Source of the DNA: an uncultured Massilia sp.
GTDB taxonomy: Bacteria > Pseudomonadota > Gammaproteobacteria > Burkholderiales > Burkholderiaceae
Length of the DNA: 6,104 nt
Assembly (NCBI GenBank): GCA_946886065.1
Contig: CAMPHU010000265.1
Location: forward strand, 1-6,104
Direction: 5' to 3'
Below are positions 1 to 5,559 of this stretch, piece after piece. Below the pieces are notes generated by a model. It saw only the letters and a program-made list of their open reading frames with translations. It was not told the origin of the DNA and did not search any database. Within the stretch, counting starts at the first letter, position 1; each line of letters opens with the position of its first letter. The translations under genes and the position numbers were made by a program.

Positions 1-278
1 CAGGTGGCGGCGATGTAGGCCAGGCTGTCGGCCCAGGCCTTGGGCGGCACCAGCATGGTCGCCAGCGAGGTCTTGGCGCCGTCGAAGCCCGACAGGTGCA
101 GCGCGGTGACCTGCGGCGGCAGGTCCTGCAGCACCTGGGCCACGGCGTAGTCGCCGTGCTCGTCGGCCGCTTTCGAGAACACCTCTTCGGCGTGCTCGAG
201 CGATCCGGCCAGCACCAGCTCGCCGACCTGCCTGGCCAGCGCGGGGAGGTTGCTGCCTTGCTTGGCTTCGTCGCTCAT
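1..278 (-). CDS. Unknown protein, third gene of J-domain cluster (partial, 3' end outside window)
   Basis: The frame is open from an ATG at 278 to the window edge, giving 92 residues that begin MSDEAKQGSNLPALARQVGE. The start is well supported: AGGAGG (minus strand, 288-293) lies 9 nt upstream, and the ATG overlaps the TGA of the preceding gene as ATGA (275-278), which suggests translational coupling. The visible part is soluble and helical, with no signal peptide or membrane segment. I do not recognise the family. The stretch around residues 45-62 (AQVLQDLPPQVTALHLSGFD) loosely recalls the 'L..LPP......L..F' helical repeats of MgtE N-terminal-like domains, but this is a weak resemblance and not an assignment. 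Codon use matches the neighbours. That it is a gene is fairly sure; its function is unknown. Confidence 0.8.
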   Translation of the reverse strand, partial: MSDEAKQGSNLPALARQVGELVLAGSLEHAEEVFSKAADEHGDYAVAQVLQDLPPQVTALHLSGFDGAKTSLATMLVPPKAWADSLAYIAAT

Positions 279-790
279 TCGCGGTCCCCTCCTTCCTGGT
301 CGAACAGCTGGGTGAAGTCGTCTGACGCGGCGGTGCTGTCCATCTCGTCGCCCTCGTCGTCCTCCTCGCCCTCGGCCAGCTGGTCGAGCGACTGGTCGAC
401 GTCGTCCCAGCGGCCCTGGTTCTTGTACAGGAAGGCGGTGATGATGGCCTGGCGCGCCAGTTCCGGATGGTTGGACGTCATCGCTTCATACATGGCCGCG
501 CCGCCGTCGCCGTCGCATTCGGCCATCGCGAACACGCGCGCCGGGTCGCCGCCCTCGTAGTCGGCGGCCTCGCGCATCAGGCCTTTCGGGTCGGTGAAGC
601 GGATGCGGTCGACCAGGGCGAAGGCCATCAGGTTGACGTCGTCCAGGCCCGAGCCGCCGGCGTATTCGGACACCAGGGCGCCGACCATCATGTCGTAGTT
701 CTTGCGGTTGGGCGGGTCGCCCAGGGTGCCCTCGATCTGGCCTTCCAGCTCACGCGACTGGAACGAGAATTCGGGATGTACGTGTTTCAT
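275..790 (-). CDS. Conserved-looking hypothetical acidic protein, 171 aa
   Basis: The ATG at 790 starts a 171-residue protein beginning MKHVHPEFSFQSRELEGQIE. It is preceded by AGGA with a 7-nt spacer, which favours this start over the longer reading from 1129 that would run through the J-domain gene in another frame. Residues about 20-135 look like a compact helical domain (NRKNYDMMVGALVSEYAGG, then LMAFALVDRIRF, later ELARQAIITAFLYKNQGRWD). Residues about 136-171 are strongly acidic and probably disordered, with a run of E and D around EGEEDDEGDE. There is no signal peptide, membrane segment or known catalytic motif. The gene sits 32 bp after the J-domain gene and overlaps the next gene by 4 bp, so the three are probably one transcript. 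I do not recognise the family. A role connected to the J-domain protein is suggested only by position. Confidence 0.85.
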   Translation of the reverse strand: MKHVHPEFSFQSRELEGQIEGTLGDPPNRKNYDMMVGALVSEYAGGSGLDDVNLMAFALVDRIRFTDPKGLMREAADYEGGDPARVFAMAECDGDGGAAMYEAMTSNHPELARQAIITAFLYKNQGRWDDVDQSLDQLAEGEEDDEGDEMDSTAASDDFTQLFDQEGGDRE

Positions 791-822
791 TGTTCTATCC
801 TGTTGATTCGGTAACGGCCGCC

Positions 823-1113
823 TCAGGCCTGGAGATTGACGCCGTTCAGCGCGAACAGCGAGCGCCACAATTCGAAGGCTTCGGCCTCGGCATCGAGCAC
901 GATGCGGTGGTTGACGCTCTGGTTGTATTCCTCCCGCCTGGCGGGATCGGACAGGATCTCGTAGGCCTTCGTCACGGCCTTGAAACGCGCCTCCGCGCCC
1001 GGCGCCTGGTTGCGGTCCGGGTGATAGCGCATGGCCAGCGAACGGTAGACCTTCTTGATCTCGTCGTCGCTGGCGTTCGGCGCGACGCCGAGGATCGCGT
1101 ATAAATTTTCCAC
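823..1113 (-). CDS. Small J-domain (DnaJ-like) co-chaperone
   Basis: This is a 96-residue protein whose residues about 3-66 form a complete J domain: the N-terminal [20 protein letters not shown] segment, helix II with [13 protein letters not shown], the invariant HPD tripeptide at residues 31-33, and the following [20 protein letters not shown] helix. J domains stimulate the ATPase of Hsp70 (DnaK) through HPD and deliver clients to it. The Gly/Phe-rich region, zinc fingers and C-terminal client-binding domains of true DnaJ are absent. Only a 30-residue tail follows ([16 protein letters not shown]...), so it is a minimal class III J protein, not dnaJ itself. The start is GTG at 1113 with GGAG 7 nt upstream. 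It is the first gene of a cluster with the two unknown genes downstream, which are candidate clients or partners (inference). A sigma70-like promoter lies just upstream. Confidence 0.93.
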   Translation of the reverse strand: MENLYAILGVAPNASDDEIKKVYRSLAMRYHPDRNQAPGAEARFKAVTKAYEILSDPARREEYNQSVNHRIVLDAEAEAFELWRSLFALNGVNLQA

Positions 1114-1143
1114 TGGGGCTCTCCGGCAATCGGCAAAAGGGAG

Positions 1144-1173
1144 ATTATCCTATATAAAAGGATAAGCTGTCAG
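1144..1173 (-). promoter_or_regulatory. Sigma70-type promoter of the J-domain cluster
   Basis: Read on the minus strand, CTGACA (1173-1168, 5 of 6 to TTGACA) is followed after 18 bp by GATAAT (1149-1144, 5 of 6 to TATAAT). A transcript would start near 1137, leaving a leader of about 24 nt that includes the GGAG ribosome-binding site of the GTG start at 1113. Orientation and spacing fit the downstream cluster. Confidence 0.65.
1145..1165. promoter_or_regulatory. Inverted repeat over the -10 of the J-domain promoter (possible operator)
   Basis: TTATCC (1145-1150), a 9-bp AT-only centre and GGATAA (1160-1165) form a perfect 6-bp dyad. It covers five of the six -10 bases and part of the spacer. 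Its position suits a repressor site. No regulator family is recognised from the half-site. Confidence 0.4.
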
Positions 1174-1189
1174 GCTTGCCAGGCTGACA
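1168..1189. promoter_or_regulatory. Inverted repeat over the -35 of the J-domain promoter (possible operator)
   Basis: TGTCAG (1168-1173), 10 bp, then CTGACA (1184-1189) is a perfect 6-bp dyad. Its left arm is the -35 hexamer on the minus strand, so a protein bound here would cover the -35 element or sit just upstream of it. The centre also contains GGCTTGCC, a smaller dyad. The binding factor is unknown. Confidence 0.4.
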
Positions 1190-1197
1190 ACGAAGTG

Positions 1198-1326
1198 TCA
1201 ATGCCGATGCGGCGGCGGCACGGGCCGCGATGGAGGGACAGGCGCCGGCAGCGCGGGCATGGGCAGGCCGGCGAGCGCGAACAGCCAGGCGCGCACCAGG
1301 TCCGGATGGGTGGCGAGGGTTTTCAT
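1198..1326 (-). CDS. Possible small proline-rich protein, 42 aa
   Basis: The ATG at 1326 opens 42 codons ending in TGA at 1198. The peptide starts MKTLATHPDLVRAWLFALAG and continues into a Pro-rich tail (LPAPVPPSRPVPPPHRH). AAGG lies 8 nt before the ATG. The ORF ends just before the promoter of the J-domain cluster and is divergent from glnS, so it fits the layout. The tail composition (Pro, Arg, His in GC-rich DNA) is also what random frames give here, and no family is recognised. A longer in-frame start at 1404 has weaker support because the AAGG favours 1326. It may be a real short gene or chance. Confidence 0.35.
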   Translation of the reverse strand: MKTLATHPDLVRAWLFALAGLPMPALPAPVPPSRPVPPPHRH

Positions 1327-1334
1327 GGGTTCGA

Positions 1335-1378
1335 CCTTGCAAGGGGTTGAGCTGTCCCCAAGTATGAGCATTGGGGGC
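1335..1378 (-). promoter_or_regulatory. Structured leader region upstream of the 42-aa ORF
   Basis: CCTTGCAAGG (1335-1344) is a perfect 10-bp palindrome that contains the AAGG ribosome-binding site of the 42-residue ORF. Beside it, CCCCAA (1356-1361) and TTGGGG (1371-1376) form a perfect dyad around a 9-nt loop, which can be extended outward by a G-T wobble and a G-C pair. GGGG at 1343-1346 could instead pair with CCCC at 1356-1359, so alternative folds exist on the RNA. A regulatory role is inference. Degenerate repeats with GGGG/CCCC arms could also be REP-like. Confidence 0.3.
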
Positions 1379-1431
1379 CATCCTGACGGTGCGCTCCACC
1401 ACATAGGGGACCGGAGCGGCCCCGTCTACGG

Positions 1432-1437
1432 TAAAAT
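1432..1437 (+). promoter_or_regulatory. Probable -10 element of glnS promoter
   Basis: TAAAAT (5 of 6 to TATAAT) lies 33 bp before the glnS ATG and would give a transcript start near 1444 and a leader of about 26 nt. No good -35 hexamer is present 16-18 bp upstream (GACCGG at 1409-1414 with a 17-bp spacer), so the promoter assignment rests mainly on the -10 and its position. Confidence 0.45.
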
Positions 1438-1469
1438 GCCCCGAACTTACCTATCCAACACCATTTTTC

Positions 1470-3227
1470 ATGAGTAACGACAAGAATACCCCAGCGGCGG
1501 CAGGAAATCCGCTGTCGTCGAACTTTGTGCGCGCCATCGTCGAAAACGACCTGGCGACCGGCGCCCACGCGCGCGAGGGCCTGCCGCCCGTGATCACGCG
1601 CTTCCCGCCGGAGCCCAACGGCTACCTGCACGTGGGCCACGCCAAGTCGATCTGCCTGAACTTCGGCCTGGCGCGCGACTACGCGGGCCTGTGCCACCTG
1701 CGCTTCGACGACACCAATCCGGAGAAGGAAGAGCAGGAATACGTCGACACCATCATGGACAGCGTCAAGTGGCTCGGCTTCTCCTGGGAGCAGGAAGGCA
1801 AGGAGCACCTGTACTACGCGTCGGACTACTTCGACAAGCTGTACGAGATGGCCGAGTACCTGATCAAGGCCGGCAAGGCCTATGTCGACAGCCAGAGCGC
1901 CGAAGAGATGGCGAAGAACCGCGGCAACTTCGGTACGCCGGGCACCAACTCGCCCTTCCGCGACCGCCCGGCGGAAGAGTCGCTGCAGCTCTTCCGCGAC
2001 ATGAAGGCCGGCAAGTACAAGGACGGCGAGCACATCCTGCGCGCCAAGATGAGCGAGGACGCCATGGCGTCGCCGATCATGACCAACCGCGACCCGGCCC
2101 TGTACCGCATCCGCCATGCGCATCACCACCGCACCGGCGACAAGTGGTGCATCTACCCGATGTACGACTACACGCACCCGATCTCGGACGCGCTGGAGAA
2201 CATCACCCATTCGCTGTGCACGCTGGAGTTCACCGACCACCGCCCGTTCTACGACTGGCTGGTCGAGACCCTGGCCGAAGGCGGCTTCTTCCGGAAGCCG
2301 GTGCCGCGCCAGTACGAATTCGCGCGCCTGAACCTGACCTATGTGGTCACCTCCAAGCGCAAGCTGCGCTCGCTGGTGGACGACGGCATCGTCACCGGCT
2401 GGGACGACCCGCGCATGCCGACCATCGTCGGCCTGCGCCGCCGCGGCTACACGCCGGAATCGATCCAGCTGTTCTGCGAGCGCATCGGCGTCTCCAAGGC
2501 CGACGGCTGGATCGACATGAGCATCCTGGAAGGCGCGCTGCGCGACGACCTGGATCCGAAGGCGCCGCGCGCCATCGCCGTGCTGCGTCCGCTCAAGCTC
2601 ATCGTCGACAACTTCCCCGAAGGCGAAGCCCACGCGTGCACCTCGCCGGTCCACCCGCACCACCCGGAATGGGGCGTGCGCAGCTTCCCGTTCACCCGCG
2701 AACTGTGGATCGAGCGCGAGGACTTCATGGAAGTGCCGACCAAGGGCTATTTCCGCTTCACGCCCCCGGTGGGCGACCAGCCGGGCGCGCGCGTGCGCCT
2801 GAAGTACGGCTACGTGGTCGAGTGCACCGGCTACGACAAGGACGCGGACGGCAACGTGACGGCCGTCCACGTGAAGTACTTCGAGGATTCCAAGTCCGGC
2901 ACGCCGGGCGCGGACAACTACAAGGTCAAGGGCAACATCACCTGGGTCAGCGCCGCCAGCGCGCTCGAGGCCGAAGTGCGCCTGTACGACCGCCTGTTCC
3001 TGGAGCCGCAGCCGGACGCCGGCGGCAAGGACTTCAAGGCCGTGCTGAACCCGAACGCCCTCGAGACCATCACCGCCTACCTGGAACCGGGCCTGAAGGA
3101 TGCGGTGGCCGACCAGCGCTTCCAGTTCGAGCGCCACGGCTACTTCGTCGCCGACCGCGTGGATTCGAAGCCGGGCAAGCCGGTGTTCAACCGCGTGACG
3201 ACGCTCAAGGACAGCTGGGCCAAGTAA
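1470..3227 (+). CDS. glnS: Glutaminyl-tRNA synthetase
   Basis: This 585-residue cytosolic class I synthetase charges tRNA-Gln with glutamine using ATP. The N-terminal Rossmann catalytic domain has the PPEPNGYLHVGHAKS block, with the HIGH-type motif HVGH at residues 54-57, then LRFDDTNPEKE from residue 77. The KMSKS-type loop is VVTSKRKL at residues 292-299, followed by the GlnRS signature GWDDPRMPTIVGLRRRGYTP. The C-terminal half holds the two beta-barrel anticodon-binding domains and ends with FQFERHGYFVADR, KPVFNRVTTLKDSWAK. It is about 30 residues longer than the E. coli enzyme (about 554), partly from a 14-residue N-terminal extension (HVGH at 54 against 40). The gene is intact and appears monocistronic: its own promoter lies upstream and a strong terminator 14 bp after TAA. 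The only plausible in-frame start is ATG 1470, yet no Shine-Dalgarno is visible before it. GltX is distinguished by the HVGH context and the RRRGYTP segment. Confidence 0.98.
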   Translation: MSNDKNTPAAAGNPLSSNFVRAIVENDLATGAHAREGLPPVITRFPPEPNGYLHVGHAKSICLNFGLARDYAGLCHLRFDDTNPEKEEQEYVDTIMDSVKWLGFSWEQEGKEHLYYASDYFDKLYEMAEYLIKAGKAYVDSQSAEEMAKNRGNFGTPGTNSPFRDRPAEESLQLFRDMKAGKYKDGEHILRAKMSEDAMASPIMTNRDPALYRIRHAHHHRTGDKWCIYPMYDYTHPISDALENITHSLCTLEFTDHRPFYDWLVETLAEGGFFRKPVPRQYEFARLNLTYVVTSKRKLRSLVDDGIVTGWDDPRMPTIVGLRRRGYTPESIQLFCERIGVSKADGWIDMSILEGALRDDLDPKAPRAIAVLRPLKLIVDNFPEGEAHACTSPVHPHHPEWGVRSFPFTRELWIEREDFMEVPTKGYFRFTPPVGDQPGARVRLKYGYVVECTGYDKDADGNVTAVHVKYFEDSKSGTPGADNYKVKGNITWVSAASALEAEVRLYDRLFLEPQPDAGGKDFKAVLNPNALETITAYLEPGLKDAVADQRFQFERHGYFVADRVDSKPGKPVFNRVTTLKDSWAK

Positions 3228-3241
3228 GGATCAGCTTCTGT

Positions 3242-3270
3242 AAAAAGACCGCCACGGCGGTCTTTTTTTT
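3242..3270 (+). terminator. Rho-independent terminator of glnS
   Basis: GACCGC (3247-3252), loop CACG, GCGGTC (3257-3262) form a GC-rich stem, preceded by five A (3242-3246) and followed by eight T (3263-3270), which extend the stem. It starts 14 bp after the glnS stop codon. It should isolate glnS from the downstream kinase gene. Confidence 0.95.
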
Positions 3271-3335
3271 GCCCTCCCTGCATAGTCCGCCCGTGCGAAA
3301 TCGCTCCTATACCACCGCACGCCCGTGCAATACAG

Positions 3336-3391
3336 ACAACACATGTTGTTTTTCTGCAAAACCCGTCGATTTTGATAGGTATCAGGCCTGA
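3336..3391. promoter_or_regulatory. Cluster of short dyads upstream of the histidine kinase gene
   Basis: Three perfect inverted repeats occur within 56 bp in the AT-richer spacer after the glnS terminator: ACAACA-CA-TGTTGT (3336-3349), TGATA-GG-TATCA (3373-3384) and the overlapping 10-bp palindrome TCAGGCCTGA (3382-3391). They lie 76-131 bp before the chosen kinase start, where operators or activator sites would be expected. No convincing sigma70 -35/-10 pair was found in the spacer, so an activator-dependent or other-sigma promoter is possible. No binding protein is recognised. Confidence 0.35.
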
Positions 3392-3454
3392 GAACATTGC
3401 TTAGCGTAACAATATTGACGCACCGCACTATCTGCGGAACGCGTGTTTCGCTCC

Positions 3455-3458
3455 AGGA
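3455..3458 (+). promoter_or_regulatory. Ribosome-binding site deciding the kinase start
   Basis: AGGA lies 8 nt before the ATG at 3467 (and 11 nt before a second ATG at 3470). The upstream in-frame GTG at 3443 has only a weak purine stretch before it, so 3467 is preferred. Confidence 0.6.
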
Positions 3459-3466
3459 CCAAGACG

Positions 3467-5320
3467 ATGATGCCAGACCGCCACCCCGCCGGGATGTTCG
3501 CCAACCCGGCAACCCTGCTAACGGGAGCGCTGCTGTCGCTGGTCGTGGGCGCCGGGGCGCACCTGGCCACCTCCGAGGCCATCGAGAGCGACGCCAGCAT
3601 GCGCTTCCGCAACATGGCGCGCTCGGCCCAATACACCATCGACGCCCGCATCAAGAGCTACAGCGACGTGCTGCGCGGGACGGCGGGCTTGTTCCGCGCC
3701 ACCGAGTACACCAGCGCCGACGAGTTCCGCCAGTACGTCGAGCAGCTCGACATCGAAAACAACTTCCCCGGGATCGAGGTGATCAACTATGCGCGCACGG
3801 TGCATGCCGAGGGTTTGGTCGAGCTCGACCGCGAGCTGCGCGGACGCATGCGCCTGCTCGGCATCCAGGGCGACGCTCCGCCGCTCGTTCCCCTGCCCGG
3901 CCGCGACAGCTATACCGTCCTGGTCTACATCGAACCGCGCTCCCGCCCTTCGCTCGAGAAGCTCGGCATGGACCTGGAGGCGCGCGGCTACACGCGCCAG
4001 GTCCTGGGCCACGCGCGCGATGCGAACATCCTGAGCGCCTCGGGCACGCGCATTGCGCTCCAGCCGGGGCCGAACCAGAGCAGCCAGGCGCTGCGCATGC
4101 CGGTCTACCGCATCGGCATGCCGACCAGCACCGTGGCCGAACGGCGCCTGGCCTACATGGGCTCGGCCGGCATCGGCTTCAGCGTGGCCCGGCTGATGGG
4201 CGGCATCCTGGACGAATTCCCCGTCAAGGGCACGCGCCTGGTGGTGACCGACCTTACCGAGGTGCCGCCCGAGCCGGGCGAAGCGCCGCCGCGCGCCATC
4301 CTCTACGACAGCCTGGCCACGCCGAGGCATCCGCATCCGGCGCTGCCGCCGGACGACGCCAGCGTGTTCTCGGCCAGCCTGCCGATCGAGTTCAACCAGC
4401 GCCTGTGGCGGGCCGACTTCAGCATCGCCCGCTCCGCGCTGTACACCAGCTTCGACATCTACTACCCATGGCTGGCGGCCTTTGCCGGCGGCATGAGCAC
4501 GGCCCTGCTGTACGCGCTGTTCCAGACCATGGCCTTCTCGCGCCGCAACGCCCTGCGCATGGCGGAGGACATGACGCGCGAGCTGCGCGCCAGCCAGGCC
4601 AAGCTGCAGGCCAGCCACGAGAAGCTGCGCCTGCTGGCCGCGCACGCGGAACAGATCAAGGAAGGCGAACGCAAGCGCATCGCGCGCGAGATCCACGACG
4701 ACCTGGCCCAGAGCCTGCTGGCGCTCAAGATCGAGGCCGAGTTCCTGGCCAACCGCACCCGCGGCGGCCACAAGCGCCTGCATGCGCGCGCCGACGCCAC
4801 CGTGCGCCAGATCGACGTCACCATCCGCAGCGTGCGCCAGATCATCAATGACCTGCGCCCCAACGTGCTCGACCTCGGCCTGAGCGCCGCGGTCGATTGG
4901 CAGGTGGCGGACTTCGCGCGCCGCACCGGCATCCAGTGCGAACTGGTGGACGACGACGGCGACTACCGCATCGACGACCACTGCGCCACCGCCTTCTTCC
5001 GCATCCTGCAGGAATCGCTCAACAACGTGGCGCGCCACGCGCACGCCACCCGCGTCTGGATCGACCTGCGCCAGCACGCCGACATGCTCACCATGACCAT
5101 CCGCGACAACGGCGTCGGCATGCAGCCCGGCAGCCGCAACCGCAACGGTTCCTTCGGCCTGGTCGGCATCGAGGAAAGGGTCGGCATCCTGGGCGGCTCG
5201 TTCTCGGTCAGCAGCGGCCCGGAAAGCGGGACCACGATCGTCGTCACCATCCCTGTCACCGGGCCCATCGCGCCCGCACAGGAAAGCAAGCGCGCCGCCG
5301 CGGTCGCAGTCGCCGCCTGA
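3467..5320 (+). CDS. Membrane sensor histidine kinase with CHASE domain (HisKA_3 type)
   Basis: From ATG 3467 this is a 617-residue inner-membrane sensor kinase. Transmembrane segment 1 is at about residues 14-33 and segment 2 at about 333-355. Between them lies a CHASE-type periplasmic ligand-binding domain (core about 75-275, with FPGIEVINYAR at 100-110). A cytoplasmic coiled coil (about 360-400) leads to the HisKA_3 dimerisation helix ERKRIAREIHDDLAQSLLAL, with phospho-acceptor His410 in the HDDLAQ motif of the NarL/DegS-type kinases. The HATPase domain has the N box QESLNNVARHA (Asn519/520), the G1 box DNGVGM (547-552) and the G2 box GLVGIEERV (from 564), ending with GTTIVVTIP. All catalytic motifs are intact. 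Such kinases usually signal to a LuxR-type response regulator, but none lies on either side within the window. The ligand cannot be told from sequence; CHASE domains bind small molecules such as cytokinin-like compounds in plants and mostly unknown ones in bacteria. A longer product from GTG 3443 (625 residues) is possible. Confidence 0.95.
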   Translation: MMPDRHPAGMFANPATLLTGALLSLVVGAGAHLATSEAIESDASMRFRNMARSAQYTIDARIKSYSDVLRGTAGLFRATEYTSADEFRQYVEQLDIENNFPGIEVINYARTVHAEGLVELDRELRGRMRLLGIQGDAPPLVPLPGRDSYTVLVYIEPRSRPSLEKLGMDLEARGYTRQVLGHARDANILSASGTRIALQPGPNQSSQALRMPVYRIGMPTSTVAERRLAYMGSAGIGFSVARLMGGILDEFPVKGTRLVVTDLTEVPPEPGEAPPRAILYDSLATPRHPHPALPPDDASVFSASLPIEFNQRLWRADFSIARSALYTSFDIYYPWLAAFAGGMSTALLYALFQTMAFSRRNALRMAEDMTRELRASQAKLQASHEKLRLLAAHAEQIKEGERKRIAREIHDDLAQSLLALKIEAEFLANRTRGGHKRLHARADATVRQIDVTIRSVRQIINDLRPNVLDLGLSAAVDWQVADFARRTGIQCELVDDDGDYRIDDHCATAFFRILQESLNNVARHAHATRVWIDLRQHADMLTMTIRDNGVGMQPGSRNRNGSFGLVGIEERVGILGGSFSVSSGPESGTTIVVTIPVTGPIAPAQESKRAAAVAVAA

Positions 5321-5559
5321 CTCCCACACATTTCCGTTGGGAAGTTGTGGTTGAAAAATCACATCAATCAATGCTTGAGGAAGCTCAACAGTTTCCCTGA
5401 CTATCCGCAGGAAAATGGTTATCGCTGTCAACGCGCAAGACCTCATCCGTCTTGTTTCCCCATCCATTCATGCAGGAGGACCAAGGCCTTACCCGCTTCA
5501 ACCAAAACAGGGACCCAGCAGTAAGCACCATCACAATACTGACAACAGAGGTGAACACA
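5321..5559. other. Intergenic spacer between kinase and repeat-protein gene
   Basis: This 239-bp spacer appears more AT-rich than the genes around it. It holds a small hairpin TTGAG-GAAG-CTCAA (5375-5388) and an imperfect one (TTTCC.TG at 5392-5399 with CAGGAAA at 5408-5414). Neither has a T-tract, so no intrinsic terminator is called for the kinase gene. I found no convincing -35/-10 pair. An in-frame ATG at 5470 could extend the next gene by 30 residues but has no ribosome-binding site. AGGAGG at 5474-5479 is not followed by a usable start codon at normal spacing. Confidence 0.5.
5548..5553 (+). promoter_or_regulatory. Strong ribosome-binding site of the repeat-protein gene
   Basis: GAGGTG sits 6 nt before the ATG at 5560, a near-ideal Shine-Dalgarno and spacing. 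It fixes this start over the in-frame ATG at 5470. Confidence 0.8.

Noticed and set aside
467..814. 115-codon plus-strand frame opposite the 171-residue gene
   Set aside because: It is a reverse-strand shadow with Val/His/Ala/Gly-rich composition and no supported start.
1406..1423. Hairpin GGGG.CCG / CGG.CCCC with a bulged A
   Set aside because: It overlaps the spacer of the likely glnS promoter and has no T-tract; in such GC-rich DNA a 7-bp stem is easily due to chance.
1323..3137. 604-codon minus-strand open frame across glnS
   Set aside because: It is antisense to the clearly recognised glnS; its Val/Arg/Ala/His-rich composition is what the GC-rich codon pattern produces on the reverse strand.
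3443..3466. GTG at 3443 as the kinase start
   Set aside because: It lacks a good ribosome-binding site, whereas ATG 3467 has AGGA at 8 nt. It remains possible.
3397..4851. 484-codon plus-strand frame overlapping the kinase
   Set aside because: It is an out-of-frame reading rich in Arg, Pro, Gly and Ala with no domain; the kinase frame is the coding one.
3518..5467. 649-codon minus-strand open frame across the kinase gene
   Set aside because: It is antisense to an intact histidine kinase with all catalytic motifs, and its composition shows the same low-complexity shadow.
5470..5559. ATG at 5470 as start of the repeat-protein gene
   Set aside because: It is in frame and uninterrupted, but no Shine-Dalgarno precedes it and the added 30 residues lie outside the recognised domain; ATG 5560 has GAGGTG at 6 nt.
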